Source: Phoronis australis | Lineage: Eukaryota; Phoronida; Phoronidae | Length of the DNA stretch: 58,450 nucleotides | Assembly: GCA_002633005.1 (NCBI GenBank) | Contig: NMRA01000009.1 | Coordinates: 777,273 to 835,722 of the forward strand | Reading direction: 5' to 3' | In this document: positions 12,801 to 25,800 of the stretch, piece by piece | Position numbering within the stretch: position 1 is the first letter of the stretch | Layout: each line of letters opens with the position of its first letter | Made by a program: the position numbers and the translations under genes | Notes under the pieces: model-generated | Seen by the model: the letters and a program-made list of their open reading frames with translations, nothing else | Told to the model about the DNA's origin: nothing | Databases searched by the model: none

Positions 12801-13807
12801 AAAAGACTACTTCATAGAAATTATTATAGAACCGCCGTAGGAATTAAAATGTCGTCCACTGACTACATTTTTTACTTTTCCAAGTTACAACTGAGATATT
12901 TAACAAATGCACCGGTCATGTAGGCGCTCACGTAATTTCGCCACACTCGCTGATCAGGGATGGAAACCATTCTATGACTGCGCCTCTTAATTCCAGCTTC
13001 GATCCTCTAAATTTTAGTCCAAGACCAGCAAACAACAAATCGAGGTATATGTTCCAGGCCTGCGTCCCTAAATTCTACCGAACATGCTCGGTGACCTTTG
13101 GGCGGGGGTAATGAGTTTTAACCGCGGGTTCGGTATTTGCTGATCCGGGGTTGATGTTCAGGGGATCTAAGCTAGAGTTTAGAAGCGCGTTCATGGAATC
13201 ATTTGTCCACCCCTGCTGATAGCACTGAAAAAAGTAGTTCTTCCCACGAAGCTGCAGAAAAGCGTTAAGTTATTGCACACCAAACCACATGGGGGCGCAT
13301 CACGTGAGTTTTAGCCATACTATAAATTCAGCGTATTTACAGACTAATTTACCAATAAGATCCTTTTCGGTCATTTCAGAATGCCCTAGTCATGCACTTT
13401 ATGTAAGTCAAAGATTGATAAAGCGAGATTTACATGCCAAGCAAACATTCTTCGTTGACAATTTGCCTGCACGGTGATGAATAGGCAAGTCAAGTGCGTT
13501 CTAAAAGTAGATGTAATTATTTTATAATAATATACATAGCACCGTAATATAATCTCGAGAATCGTCAAATGTAAACCACAACAATACATTTGATATAGCT
13601 AAAATCGTGGTATTTACAATAAATTTACCCGTGGTCAATGAATTTTGTCGACATCACCAATTGATTTTTCTCTACCTTCGCAGCCAACACAAAAACTTGG
13701 TAGCCAGATATTGAAAACGTCAGATTACTAAGAGTACTCCATAGTTAGCATCAGGAGTATGATTTTCTAACATTTCTACAGTTGTTTCACAGCCAATAGG
13801 CGGGACC

Positions 13808-13887
13808 TCAGCATCTCTCCTGCTTGAATACGGCACCAGACAGCGCAGCGTCGGCTCGACCCAGATGAGAAGGGTAGTAGGAAGTAT
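13808..13887 (-). CDS. Pax2/5/8: Pax2/5/8 terminal exon 10
   Basis: After a TTTTTTCCAG acceptor the exon continues in frame: [18 protein letters not shown], then AVFKQERC and a TGA at 13810-13808. SYYPS corresponds in position to the PYYYS segment that follows AWRF in vertebrate proteins. The intron before it is only 335 bp. The 3' untranslated region continues leftwards; I could not fix a polyadenylation signal with confidence. Confidence 0.85.
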
Positions 13888-16800
13888 CTGGAAAAAAACA
13901 TTACTGTTAAAAGCTAAGGAGGATGGTGAAGGTAAATCTGACTAAGGACGCTTGTCCTTATGATGATGGTGAAGATGAAGACACCGGTAGTGAGTCGATT
14001 ATTCTGACGGTTATGTAACAAGTATACGTTATGAAAGAAACTACGCGCCGAATAGTGCTATTATTCTCGTCTTCGAAATGTTTGTACTGACCTTCTTTAT
14101 GAAGTTACTGCACACAACATGAGTGCATCAAGTGCGCGCCAAATTGAAAAGTTTCAAACAAGTTTGATCTCATTAAATTCCTTTTGTCAACGTGTTTATT
14201 TAGTAAACGCTTATCTACTCACTTATAGCGCCGTATCTCCAGGCAGAAGGGTCGCCATAGGGCCCTGAACTGTGGTATTGACTGTACGGTCCGTACGACG
14301 AGTACTCACTCGCTGAAATTATAGCAACGTATTAGGCGGAACATTGGTATTTTGGCTGTTAAAAAGTATCTAACGTTGGCTTATTAAGCAATTCACAGGT
14401 GATCGCCGACATCAGGAGCGAATGTTGTTATAGGATTGATTGCTGATTGACAAAAATTGTAAAATGTAGGCATGTGATAAAAACTGATAGCCATTAATGG
14501 ACAGGGTAATCTGTAAATGTGACTGCAATATAAGACAGCGTGCATGGCTATTGTTCTGATGAGGGTTTTTCAACTAGACTCATATTTGAGTTATTTACTG
14601 TTTAACATAGAAAAGCACTTTACGACGAATTTTATTGCTAAATTATATCCACGGATATAAAAGATTTGTAAAATCTTAATTTAAAATTCAAATAACTGTT
14701 TTTGCTTTACACCTGACAGTAGTGTGTCAATATGACCCAGTTGAGAGTACTATGTTTCCACAGGTGTTCTCTCCTTGTGCCATCAAATTGGTTCCTCCAG
14801 GCAAGTGATATCAAAGCCACTCGGGGCATCTTTACAATTTCGGCATGTTTAATTCCAGTATCCAAAATAACCCAGTTTGTATTCGCACCACACAAAACAA
14901 GCACTCATTTAATTTCAAATTTATGTAATTTCCCAGAATTTGTTTCAAAAGATTTAGATTTTAGGTCGAATAGTTATTTGACACCTGTTACCATAAGTTC
15001 ACGTGGGGGCGAAAGCGAACACAAATAGCAATTTTGGTCTAGCTTATGAACAATGCGACGCTGATAGTTTACAATTTCGAGAAAGTTTGTGTTTCCCTAT
15101 AAAAATATTCGCTGTTTATTTTCTCATTGAATCTTAATCGGATTGTCACGAGTCGAATTCAATGAGTAGAGTATTATGTGCGCGAGACCAAGCCAGTATT
15201 CTATTACAAAGTGACAGTCTAGGTACAGTTCGATTGTAATAGTCCAAAGTAATCTTCTAGCACTTGCTTTCGTAACTAGAACCTAAACGCTTTTATACGG
15301 CTTTGGGATCAATTTAATTGGTTTGTAAATATTTTATATCGGTAAGTGCAAGAATCAAAACAATGTCAAAATACATTCACATTACTGATCGAAGCAGTCA
15401 GTGGGATTGGTACGGGAGAGAATTGAACGGAATAACCGAATGCCCCGTGCCTTGAGGTAAAATCATTGAATTACTCAAAAAAGTAAATCAACCTTCTGTT
15501 TTTTTCTCATAATTTAAAAAAATGAGCAAATGGCACAATTCCTACAAGAACGAGTTCAGTATGATATTCTCAATAATTTGTTATATGTGAAAACATATCT
15601 TACGAATTTTTGTCGTACAGTGAGAGACACAAGTTAAGAACGCAAGTCACAAAATGGCTGATTTAAACCAGTGCTGGTTTACGGTTCACGGTTTCGGGCA
15701 AATGCCTCTTAAAAGAACAAAACGTTATGAAGACTGGAGAGCCTTTCACATTGGTATAAAAATTACCTGAACGTAAGCCTGACATTTTTAGACCATTTCT
15801 ATACCAGTGTGAACAAGTGAAAATGGTCAAACTGTTATCTGAGTCATTTCTATACCAGTGTGAACAAGTGAAAATGGTCAAACTGTTATCTGAGTCATTT
15901 CACTACTCGCTACATAATGAAGCAAGTTACTTCAAAAATAATTTTTGTATTTCTCATTTTAATTGTTTTTTTTTCAACAAAATAGGATTGAACTTAACTT
16001 TTTATATTTTTTATAAGTTGCCCAACTTTTAGGTCGCACGTGGAAATGAAATGCGCCTCATAACATTCATATCAAAGCCATGTTTCTGAAATTATAGTCA
16101 CGGAACCGCACTCGGCCGCAAAGAAACTACCAACTTTTAATATATGCCACTTTCCGCCATAAAATTGGCTTCAAAAATAATTTTTGGCACGTTAATGCTG
16201 GAGACGCTTGACCCGCCGTGAACAAGCTAACTTATCGGACCTGAACTCAGGTTATCAATCACTGCTGTTTCTGTAACAATGTTTCTTTGGGTAAGAGAGT
16301 TGGTCTTACCCTCAAACCTAATGTATCCCTAGGGAGTGGTGAGGTGTATTTCGTAAGATCTCTACTTTTCGACCTGCTCAAGCAATAGATCAAAATTTTA
16401 ATTCTTCTCAAGTCCATGCAGAATCCAGCCTCATATGAACATGGAACAAGTTTTAACTCAAAGACCAATTTATAACGGTGAGTACCCTTAATCAAAAACC
16501 AGTTTTAATGACGTATGCATTTTGTGACACTTTTCTTAACACTGTGTTGTTTCATCAAAGCTCCTAAAGCTCCTCTCATACTAATGTCGATGCGCCAATA
16601 TTTTGGGTAGTTTCGTTAAGAATGAATAGTTAACTTCGGTCTCATCAAAATTAACACCGGGGTCCACTGCTATCGTCAACAATTTAAGGACACTGTCGCA
16701 TGCGCGTACCCAGGGTGGCTTGGGAGGCATCAGAGAAACAAAAAGTCCGAGAAATCGAGACAAAAGTCCACTAAAAAGGCAGGAACTACCACAATTTGGC

Positions 16801-19800
16801 GAACGCACAATTCACAGCACTGAACGTACCTCGTTTTTTTAGGTCCACATTCCCAAAAATTCGAGCCCCCCAATTTTTAGGCTGCGTGAGAGCATGTGTC
16901 GTCACTAATATTTACTAATATTTTACTCGGATAATCCCCAATCTTATTAGAAATAAGTTTTAGTTTAATTGTCACACTTAAGTGTTCTCAAATTTTTACA
17001 TTAAAAAATGCTAGCGCGCACGGGATGCTCAGCGCTACCTTGCAATTTATTCGATGACAAAAGCGTCACCTACCGTTTATTTCGATGCCTTTAACTACCG
17101 AAGCTGGTATGAATAATTCAATTAACTTCGCACTTTACACCGACACTCAGCTCATACCTGAGTTAAATTAGTATGAAAGAGCCTCAAGATAGATAGACAC
17201 CAAAATATAAAAATCCCACTGAACATATGCAGGTATAGATTATGTTCATTTGTTAAGTTTCTTTAAAATTAGGGGCCTAAAACAGAAGGTATATTTACTT
17301 TCTGAGTAGTTTTTTCACAAGCTCATCACACAGCAGTTGCTATAGGGGTTAAAATTTCAGAAAAACGCAGATAATAAATAAAAATGTTATTTTTGTCAAA
17401 ATTTGAAAAAGCCAGAGCTGCGACGTTCACTCACAAAAAGCAAATTACGAGAGAACAATCAGGTATTTTTTTATGACCAGGTGAAGTATTTCAAATGATC
17501 AGAAACATTGTCCTCAATCATAGTAGTCCAACTCAATAAGTGTCAATTTGGTGTCATAAATTATCAAACTGCTTAAAGGTTAACGGCCCACGTTCATGGC
17601 AAAAAGAATTCCATGTGATTGGAGCCTTCCTAAAAGATAAGGCTAAGACGATGACGTCATCGCTTTCTCAGTATGGTCATCAACGCACTGTCATGGAAAC
17701 TCAGTGTTACTAATTCACACAACCTGGGCAATTTACTTTCGAGATCTATTGAAAACATAATTATGTGGATTTTTTTGTTGCAAACTCTCCTAAGTCATGA
17801 ACTATCTACTTGTATTTTGATAATCTAAAAAAAGTATTTCAATTTTTTGTTATTATATGGATTTGCTCGTCATGTAAGCAGTCATAAGAGGTGCTCAAAA
17901 GTGGTGGCGTTTGCCTAGCTCATTTGCCAACCAATAGTTTCTAAAGAAATTGGCATTCAGTCACCATTGCTGCGAAACGTATCCGGATTACATTAAAATG
18001 AACATAATGTTTTCCAAACACCTGTCCTTCGTAAAATATCGCAGTCACAAAATGGAAATGTGTCTTTAAGGGGAGTGACACTATAGGCGAGAAAATTGAT
18101 TTTCTGAAATCAACCACAGAGCGGACTGGAATCTAGAATCCTCGCGTTCTGATACTGCAAGTGGAGCCAAACCTCTGGCACCCGATGAATGGCAGTCTAA
18201 TATGGTGGGCTGTTGAGGGGAAAGTGTCGCCGTAAAATTACGTTAGTAATTACGAACGTAAATTAAATTGTAGGATTGTCGCCGTACAATTACGCACGTA
18301 AATTAAATGGGGAAATTTTTCGCCGGAAAATTACGCTCGTAATTACGAACGTAAATTAAACTGCAAAAGTGCTGCAGTAAAATTACGCCCGTAAATTAAT
18401 GGGGGAAATGTCGCCGTAAATTACGCTCGTAAAATACCTTAAGAACGTTCCAAATTTAAACCAATCTGTGTTAACCTAACATACACGACTGTTCCTGGGC
18501 AGCTGGTTCTTGCACAATCGCTGACATTGCAGCAGCGATTGGTCCGCCATGATTCAACGCTAGTAGCGCAGACATGTAACCCGTCAGTAAATAAGTATTA
18601 ACATGAGCGCCCGCGACCGTGAGTTGTAAAATCGAACGTCATTGGCTAAGAGTTTAAACTAAATTACGACAGTAATTTTACGCCGTAAAGAATTAAATTA
18701 CGCTCGTAATTTTACGGCGTAATTAATGGCGTAAATAACGGCGTAATGTACATAATTAAGCTCGTATTTTTCCGGCGACACTTTCCCCCTAACGGCCCAT
18801 CATATTTAGTACCAAGAGATTATTAGTAGACATCGCCGATCTATTAGTGCAGATGATTGACCATGAAAAAGAATAACTTAGACACGTGACTTTCCAAATA
18901 AGGAAGACAATACAGTTGAGAACTTAACTGTGCTTTTTGGCTTGCACGAAGCCGACTGCGCGCTGCAGAACGGAACGATGGTAATTTTAAGCGCACTGAA
19001 TCCATCGGCCTTCATTTCAGCGAATGTCTGGCAGACAACGGCGAGAATTGGTGATATGCAATTACAATCCTTAAAACTCTGGCTGTAAAACTCTAAAAAT
19101 AAGCCCACTTCAAAATTTACATTGATGGTCCACGTTTAGATGTATCTTTTGACCCATTTTCTCAGCCAGAGACAGCAAGAGACTGGCTGCCGCCAAATCC
19201 CGCTGTAAAAGGTCGTGACTTCACTTTGGACATAACTTGCAATGGGTTCACGAGTGACAAATGTCCAGTTCGGGACTGCTGCCGAAAGTGCAGAATTGCC
19301 AACCCAATACTCGAATCGATCCATTTCCTGGTGAAAAACACACCTAATGTTCTTCATTGTCCATTCAAACTACTATTATGTTTTGATTTGCAAAACATGA
19401 GCCAATAAATGTTCTGACAGCTTTTGTCCTTTCGCCCCATGTCTATAAACAAAGTGCGTACTTATTTACAGACAAGTTACTTGTCCATGCGTAGTATACA
19501 AAAATCGGCTAAACATTTATCTCAAAAGTACATGAACTAGTGTGAATCACGTGGATTCACTCACCATAATGGTGCACATTTTTTTCAGTCACGTGCATTA
19601 CGTCGCTTGCATACTTTCCGCAAGGGACTTCTATTTTTTTATCTAACTACAACATGTTCATGCCAACCTTACCTGTAGGTGTTGGGTAGGAGGCTGTAGA
19701 GGGAATCACCAGAGGCGGAACCAAGTTTCCCATGGTCTGGTTAGGGTAAGTGTTATGTGGTGATGGGTAGCACGAGCCATGGTCTGCAAATGAACAACGC

Positions 19801-22800
19801 GGGTTACAATTTACGTCACTTGCAAGAGCCGTAGTCGGACATTGTTTTAGATTAAATCACACACATCTTTATAGTATCAAGAACGCGGCTCCAGATATGA
19901 CGGTGAGGGGGACCGGACACCCTTTCTCGGACACTTCCGTATTGAGAAATATAATTCAAGAGCTACGTAAAGTAATCTCTTCAGTGGTGAATCTCTATGG
20001 TCTTGACTATTGTTATTGTTGGCCTGGCTCTTACTTCGTTAGGATGTGAGATTCTTGTAAGGTCAGGCAGGTGGATGACGCCTGATCAGAAAGCAGCTTT
20101 GTCGCTTGAGACTATGATTCGCAATGTCGTCTTATCTGCCATCTTTCTAGTAACTTTCTCCAGCCAATGACTGCGATCATCGAAATCAAACAGAGCTAAC
20201 CACATATCACGTAATATTGGAATGAATGGTTTCCACGGTAAATAGGCAGATCTGCCATTTGATTTGGGGGTCTGACGTCAAGGAAACGTCTGACGAGAGC
20301 TCACGTGTGCATTATCTGCCTTCTGATAGGACAGCACGTGAAAGTTGTATTATATAAATTGGTCTGGGCTGCTTTCGGTAGACGCAAGAAACTCTCGAAA
20401 ATGCAAGATCGTGCATNCTGTTTTAGATTAAATCACACACATCTTTATAGTATCAAGAACGCGGCTCCAGATATGACGGTGAGGGGGACCGGACATCCCT
20501 TCTCGGACACTTCCGTATTGAGAAATATAATTCAAGAGCTACGTAAAGTAATCTCTTCAGTGGTGAATCCCTATGGTCTTGACTATTGTTACTGTTGGCC
20601 TGGCTCTTACTTCGTTGGGATGTGAGATTCTTGTAAGGTCAGGCAGGTGGATGACGCCTGATCAGAAAGCAGCTTTGTCGCTTGAGACTATGATTCGCAA
20701 TGTCGTCTTATCTGCCATCTTTCTAGTAACTTTCTCCAGCCAATGACTGCGATCATCGAAATCAAACAGAGCTAACCACATATCACGTAATATTGGAATG
20801 AATGGTTTCCACGGTAAATAGGCAGATCTGCCATTTGATTTGGGGGTCTGACGTCAAGGAAACGTCTGACGAGAGCTCACGTGTGCATTATCTGCCTTCT
20901 GATAGGACAGCACGTGAAAGTTGTATTATATAAATTGGTCTGGGCTGCTTTCGGTAGACGCAAGAAACTCTCGAAAATGCAAGATCGTGCATGTCTTCGA
21001 GAGATATCGCCATGCATAACAAGCGAGACACGTGATCACAATAGCTTTTCTTACAAGTGTCTTGGGTCTACATAACACAACTCTGGTTAATTTGTTGATT
21101 GAAACCGTCAGAAATCATAAAACAACCTTTCCTTGGAAAATTACCGTCAAGCGTCGATTTTAACCCTATATTTTTCTAGTAGAAAAAACTTACTTGAATA
21201 CTGAGGGTACGTTGTGGGTGTTGTCATAGGCGCACCCTGGTTGAGTGGAGTTAGTTCAGTGACTGTGAATTGATCTCCCGCCGCCCGGTTGCCGTTTGTG
21301 TCGCCCTTGTGCGAACCGTTGCTCTGGCTACTATTGTTGTTCGGGCTTGGTGGTGTTGATCTACAAGTGCTGTTGTTATTGGCTGAAAAGTTCGAAAATT
21401 TACGACATAATCTCTTGTCATGAGAGACCGTCTCACCATAAACTGCCAAAGAGCGTGTAGTAATTGGAAACGCCGGTCGACATTTCATGAGTCCGCTCGA
21501 AAATAGTTTGGCAAAGAGACAGCTTTAGAGCAAAGGAGAACAAATCGAGGTCAGTTATCAAAAGCAAAAAGGTTCGCTAAGCATTGCTTTTGAAGTCTGG
21601 TATTACTACATAAAGACCGCCTCTAGTTACATGTGGAGATAATCTGAACGGATGTTAATAAGGTAGTAACTATAGTCTGTTGGCTTAGAAGGAAATGCTA
21701 CATGACTCAACTAAATGGCATTGAACAGCTTTTGCAGTGCTGTGACACACACTGACGGGAAAGTTTTCAGCTAAACTTGGAGAAGTTCAGTTTCACATAT
21801 GTCAATTTTACCCATCAGAAGTGACTCATGAAAGAATGATGTTCATAAAGTAATTGTTAGCAGAAAATGGTGTCCTCGAAACATTTTTGCAAGTCAATGT
21901 ATTGTAACAACTCACTTTCGTAATGGTTTCCTTGTGTTCGTTTGTCCTGAGCGACGATAGACGGCAGAGCTGTACCTAAGTGAACGAAAACATAACAAAA
22001 ATGTCACTCACATGGTAGATTACAACTGGGTCATTTTGTTTAGGAAAAGTGTAACAGTCCTTGCAATGTTCTACAACACGTATTATCCTGAGAACCAAAC
22101 TTGTGAAGCAAACACGCAATCAAAGCTAAAACCATTTCTTACAATTAACACAGAACAGTTATCAACAATTACGGTATTCTAAATTAATGAAAAAGAATTT
22201 GGCAACACTCTTGTTTCCAAACATTTGTGACAAATTCTTCTAATGACGGTGTACTTGAAAATTGGAAATATAAATCGCACATGCTACAATTGAAGAAAAC
22301 AGCTCATTTATCCCTGCCACACATTTATTCCTACCATACATTTATTCCTACCACACATTTATTCCTACCACACATTTATTCCTACCACACATTTATTCCT
22401 ACCACACATTTATCCCTGTTTCGTTGCTACACATATTCATCAGTAGTAACTCGCTTTTTAGGAACCTTTCAGTTTATAACAATAAAAATGCAAAATGAAA
22501 CTGAGCACGTTTGATACTATTTTTGTATAAGCTACGTCAATCTATTTACTTGAACAAGGTAATTAAACAGACTACGTAAGGTGTCGGTAGCCAGTGTAAT
22601 TATATACTTCCTGACCTCATTAATTCTGAAATTGATAGTACCCCGACATCATTTACACATGTTCTGATTGTTACTGCAACGTATGTGGAAGTTGGAAGAC
22701 CATTTTTCATCGTATTTCATCAAGTCCAATTAATTTATCACTCTGTTACGAGAGTTTGAATTATTCATGGAGAATTTTCTATTGCGGATATCTTTTGTGC

Positions 22801-25800
22801 TGGCTGTCCACCTTGTGTTGGATTAAATCACGTGGAATGTATACAAGTGTCGAGTGCCTTTTGATGCAAGTTAGATCGACTTAACACAAATTAACAAGTC
22901 TATTATATCAATTTGACTTGATTTCCTTGTGTGCACTGGTTGCATTAGAACGAAGAACATTAATCGTCGCGCGTGATACGTGAGAGGAAATAGCATATAA
23001 TTCATGCAATTATAGAACAAGAAGAGACATATGTGTTTGAAGACACCATCCCTGGGTGGGTTTTGCGTAAACTGGGGCAAAATATTATTAAATGACACAA
23101 TGAAAATGTACTCTAAATTGGTCCAAAAACAGTCTCCAGGAATACTATTTTTATCTCACATATTATACCAAAATGTGAATTTCATTAGTTTAATTAACCA
23201 GAGTGGATCATCTTCTTTAAATTGGTTATTTAAGATAAGCACTAGTGAGATAAATATAGATTATTACATGGCGAAGTCATTATCCCCCCTTATCTAGAGC
23301 CCGAGTGGATTTTGGAGAATTATCGCCCGAGGGGCGTTCGCCCCGAGGGTGGTAATTCTACAAAATCCACGAGGGCTCTGTATAAGGGGGATAACGACTG
23401 AGAACCTGGAATAATCTATTTATATCACATACTGAACGAGAATCGATCTACCTTTCTCGACTCGCCTCAGCTTTGTAACTACTTTCTATGTCAGAAGCCC
23501 GGGGTCGAAGGTCGTGACCTTTTAAGAAAAGCCATGCTATTTTTGTCAAATAATGCTTTTACTCAAAACCATTTGAAAATTTAAACAAAATCGAAATAAA
23601 GTGAATCTATAAATTAAGGTTTAGCAATTATTATAGCTTACTACACATTTTATCACGCTAAACCTTAATTTATAGATTCACTTTATTTCGATTTTGTTTA
23701 AATTTTCAATTGGTTCTGAGTAAAAGCATTATTTGACAAAAATAGTAGGTTACCACTACTAGTGACTGAGTATAATGCTCAAGTCAAAGGATACCGACGA
23801 CACGATACACGCATTCAAATTGGAGATCGGTGATTTACAAGTGAGAGAACACGAGAGAAAAATTTCACTGAATTAAAATATCATTTTTATGGAAATTATG
23901 CGTCTTATTTTTCATAGCGTATAAATGTCGGTACAATGCTCTTTGCTGAACATGCGATTGTTGCGCGTGCTCATTTAAGTATTCTATTTTCACGTTCGAT
24001 GACGTCAGCCGTTGAGTGGTGTAGTGGTAAAATCGGCGACTCGAAACTCTTGAGGCCCGGGTGTAAACCGGCCTCGGTTTCCCGACAAAATGTTATCTCA
24101 CTAGTGAGATAACTAAATGGGTTATTAAACGGTTGTATTTGCCATTTGACGCTAATATTGTGGTATAAAGTATCCCTACGTGAACACTGTTGCAGAGGCT
24201 AGTCCACATCATTGTGAACACTGTAGCAGAGGCTAGTCCACACTATTTGTGAACACTGTAGCAGAGGCTAGTCCACACTATTTGTGAACACTGTAACAGA
24301 GGCTAGTGCACACTGTTTGTGAACACTGTAACAGAGGCTAGTGCACACTGTTTGTGAACACTGTAGCAGAGGCTAGTCCACACTGTGAAGACTATAACAG
24401 AGGCTAGTCCACACTATTTGTGAACACTGTAGCAGAGGCTAGTCCACACTGTGAAGACTATAACAGAGGCTAGTCCACATTATACGAGTAGAGTGCCATA
24501 ACATTCTCAGTGGTTTTCTTTCTTAAAAGATCCTTTAGGGTAATCACTTTTTAAACTCTTCAAAAAATGCAAATTTACTGCACTATCCTATTGTTTAAGT
24601 GACTTGTACCCATTAGTCGGCTAACAAACAGGAAATCACTGCGACTTTGTAATGCAAATAACCTCGGTTTGGATTGATGGCAAAGAGTTTGAGTGAGGTG
24701 CGCGCGGCAAAATGTAAGCGTTCTTGCTGAGTTTACATATTGCAAATGGCGACACTTTGTCTACTTCAAGTGCGATTGCTATTTACAGTTATCATTTTTA
24801 CTAGATGTTGTTTGATCAAATGAACATCAAAGATTTTTTTACAGATAACTTCTAATCTCTCAGCATCGTTTGTTACAACTAATTTACTGAAACCGATACT
24901 TGAGAATTTATTTTGTGTTTAGATTTGGTTTCAATCTGCGACACTTTAAAAAACGTTTTCACATCATTGGCTACGCGCCAAAAATAGTTTCCAATATTTC
25001 CGAAGCCATACTTACCCATAGTTGGTGAAAATCTACTTCCGGTTGTCGTCTGCGGCTCTGAAGCCGGTGCCGCCATCATGTGGCTGTGAGTTGAAGGCGG
25101 TGTAAAAGCAGCCTGTCCATTGAATGACGGATACCCATTAGCAACTGGCTGTAAGGGCATTGTCCCAGTCTCTGTTTTGACTAATTTACTCTGATTATAC
25201 CACATGCCAATGTCTTCCTTGACGTCGGCAGCGCCTTCTCCGTTTGTATGACCATTAACGACTAAAAAGAGACCATGATGTAAAGTGCGAGGAAGCTGTA
25301 GAACATATCCTCGTTATAAAATGATTTGATAATTCTTGGAGCAGCCATCACACTCACCAATGAATATTTGTCTAGAATTAATTTTACTCTAGAACAAAGT
25401 TTTGAACTCTGCGATCAGTGTGGTCGCAATGGCCCCGCAAAAGGCAGATGGGTCACCTGAGGGTTTCTTTTGAAACTGGTTTGGGTTCAGTGTTAAAATT
25501 AATATTAATATTAAGCGTCTAAAATTTAGTAGAGTAATAGTAATAAAAATGAAACGAGAACTCAAATGAAACTCATGACTGCTTTACTTCATAGCTATCC
25601 GTTGTGTGACGCAAGCTGATCTGAGTGACTAGAACAAAGCCACGTGTTGGTGAGGTACTATTCCATCCCCTGGCACCAATATTAGACACAATATATTAAG
25701 ACTATGTTTTATCCTGGACATGTATTGCCATTGTTATCAAACGAAGGTAAACTCATTATGTATGGCTGAAATTTGAGATTTTCATGACATGGGCCTTTAG

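Larger units (their letters stand above)
8431..13807. other. Intergenic region 3' of Pax2/5/8
   Basis: Apart from three minisatellites and a 27-bp direct duplication at about 10290-10345 (TATTTCACTAAAATATAAAC twice), I see no supported gene. The part next to 13807 must hold the Pax2/5/8 3' UTR. AGGTGGCGCT (minus) occurs at 11461-11470. Short open frames here have no family resemblance and no splice support. Confidence 0.6.
14313..19672 (-). other. Pax2/5/8 intron between exons 8 and 9
   Basis: A 5.4-kb intron with no convincing coding exon. It holds a short inverted repeat with a 51-bp direct duplication (15740-15899) and a MITE-like element (18201-18804). Regulatory elements are expected in an intron of this gene class but cannot be picked out without cross-species comparison. 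Confidence 0.7.
21976..25015 (-). other. Pax2/5/8 intron between exons 5 and 6
   Basis: A 3.0-kb intron with no supported coding exon. It holds the 18-bp minisatellite at 22318-22414, the foldback complex at 23237-24121 with a tRNA-like head, and the minisatellite at 24180-24475. Confidence 0.75.

Noticed and set aside
22227-22514. 95-codon frame with repeated HTFIPT peptide
   Set aside because: Produced by the 18-bp minisatellite.
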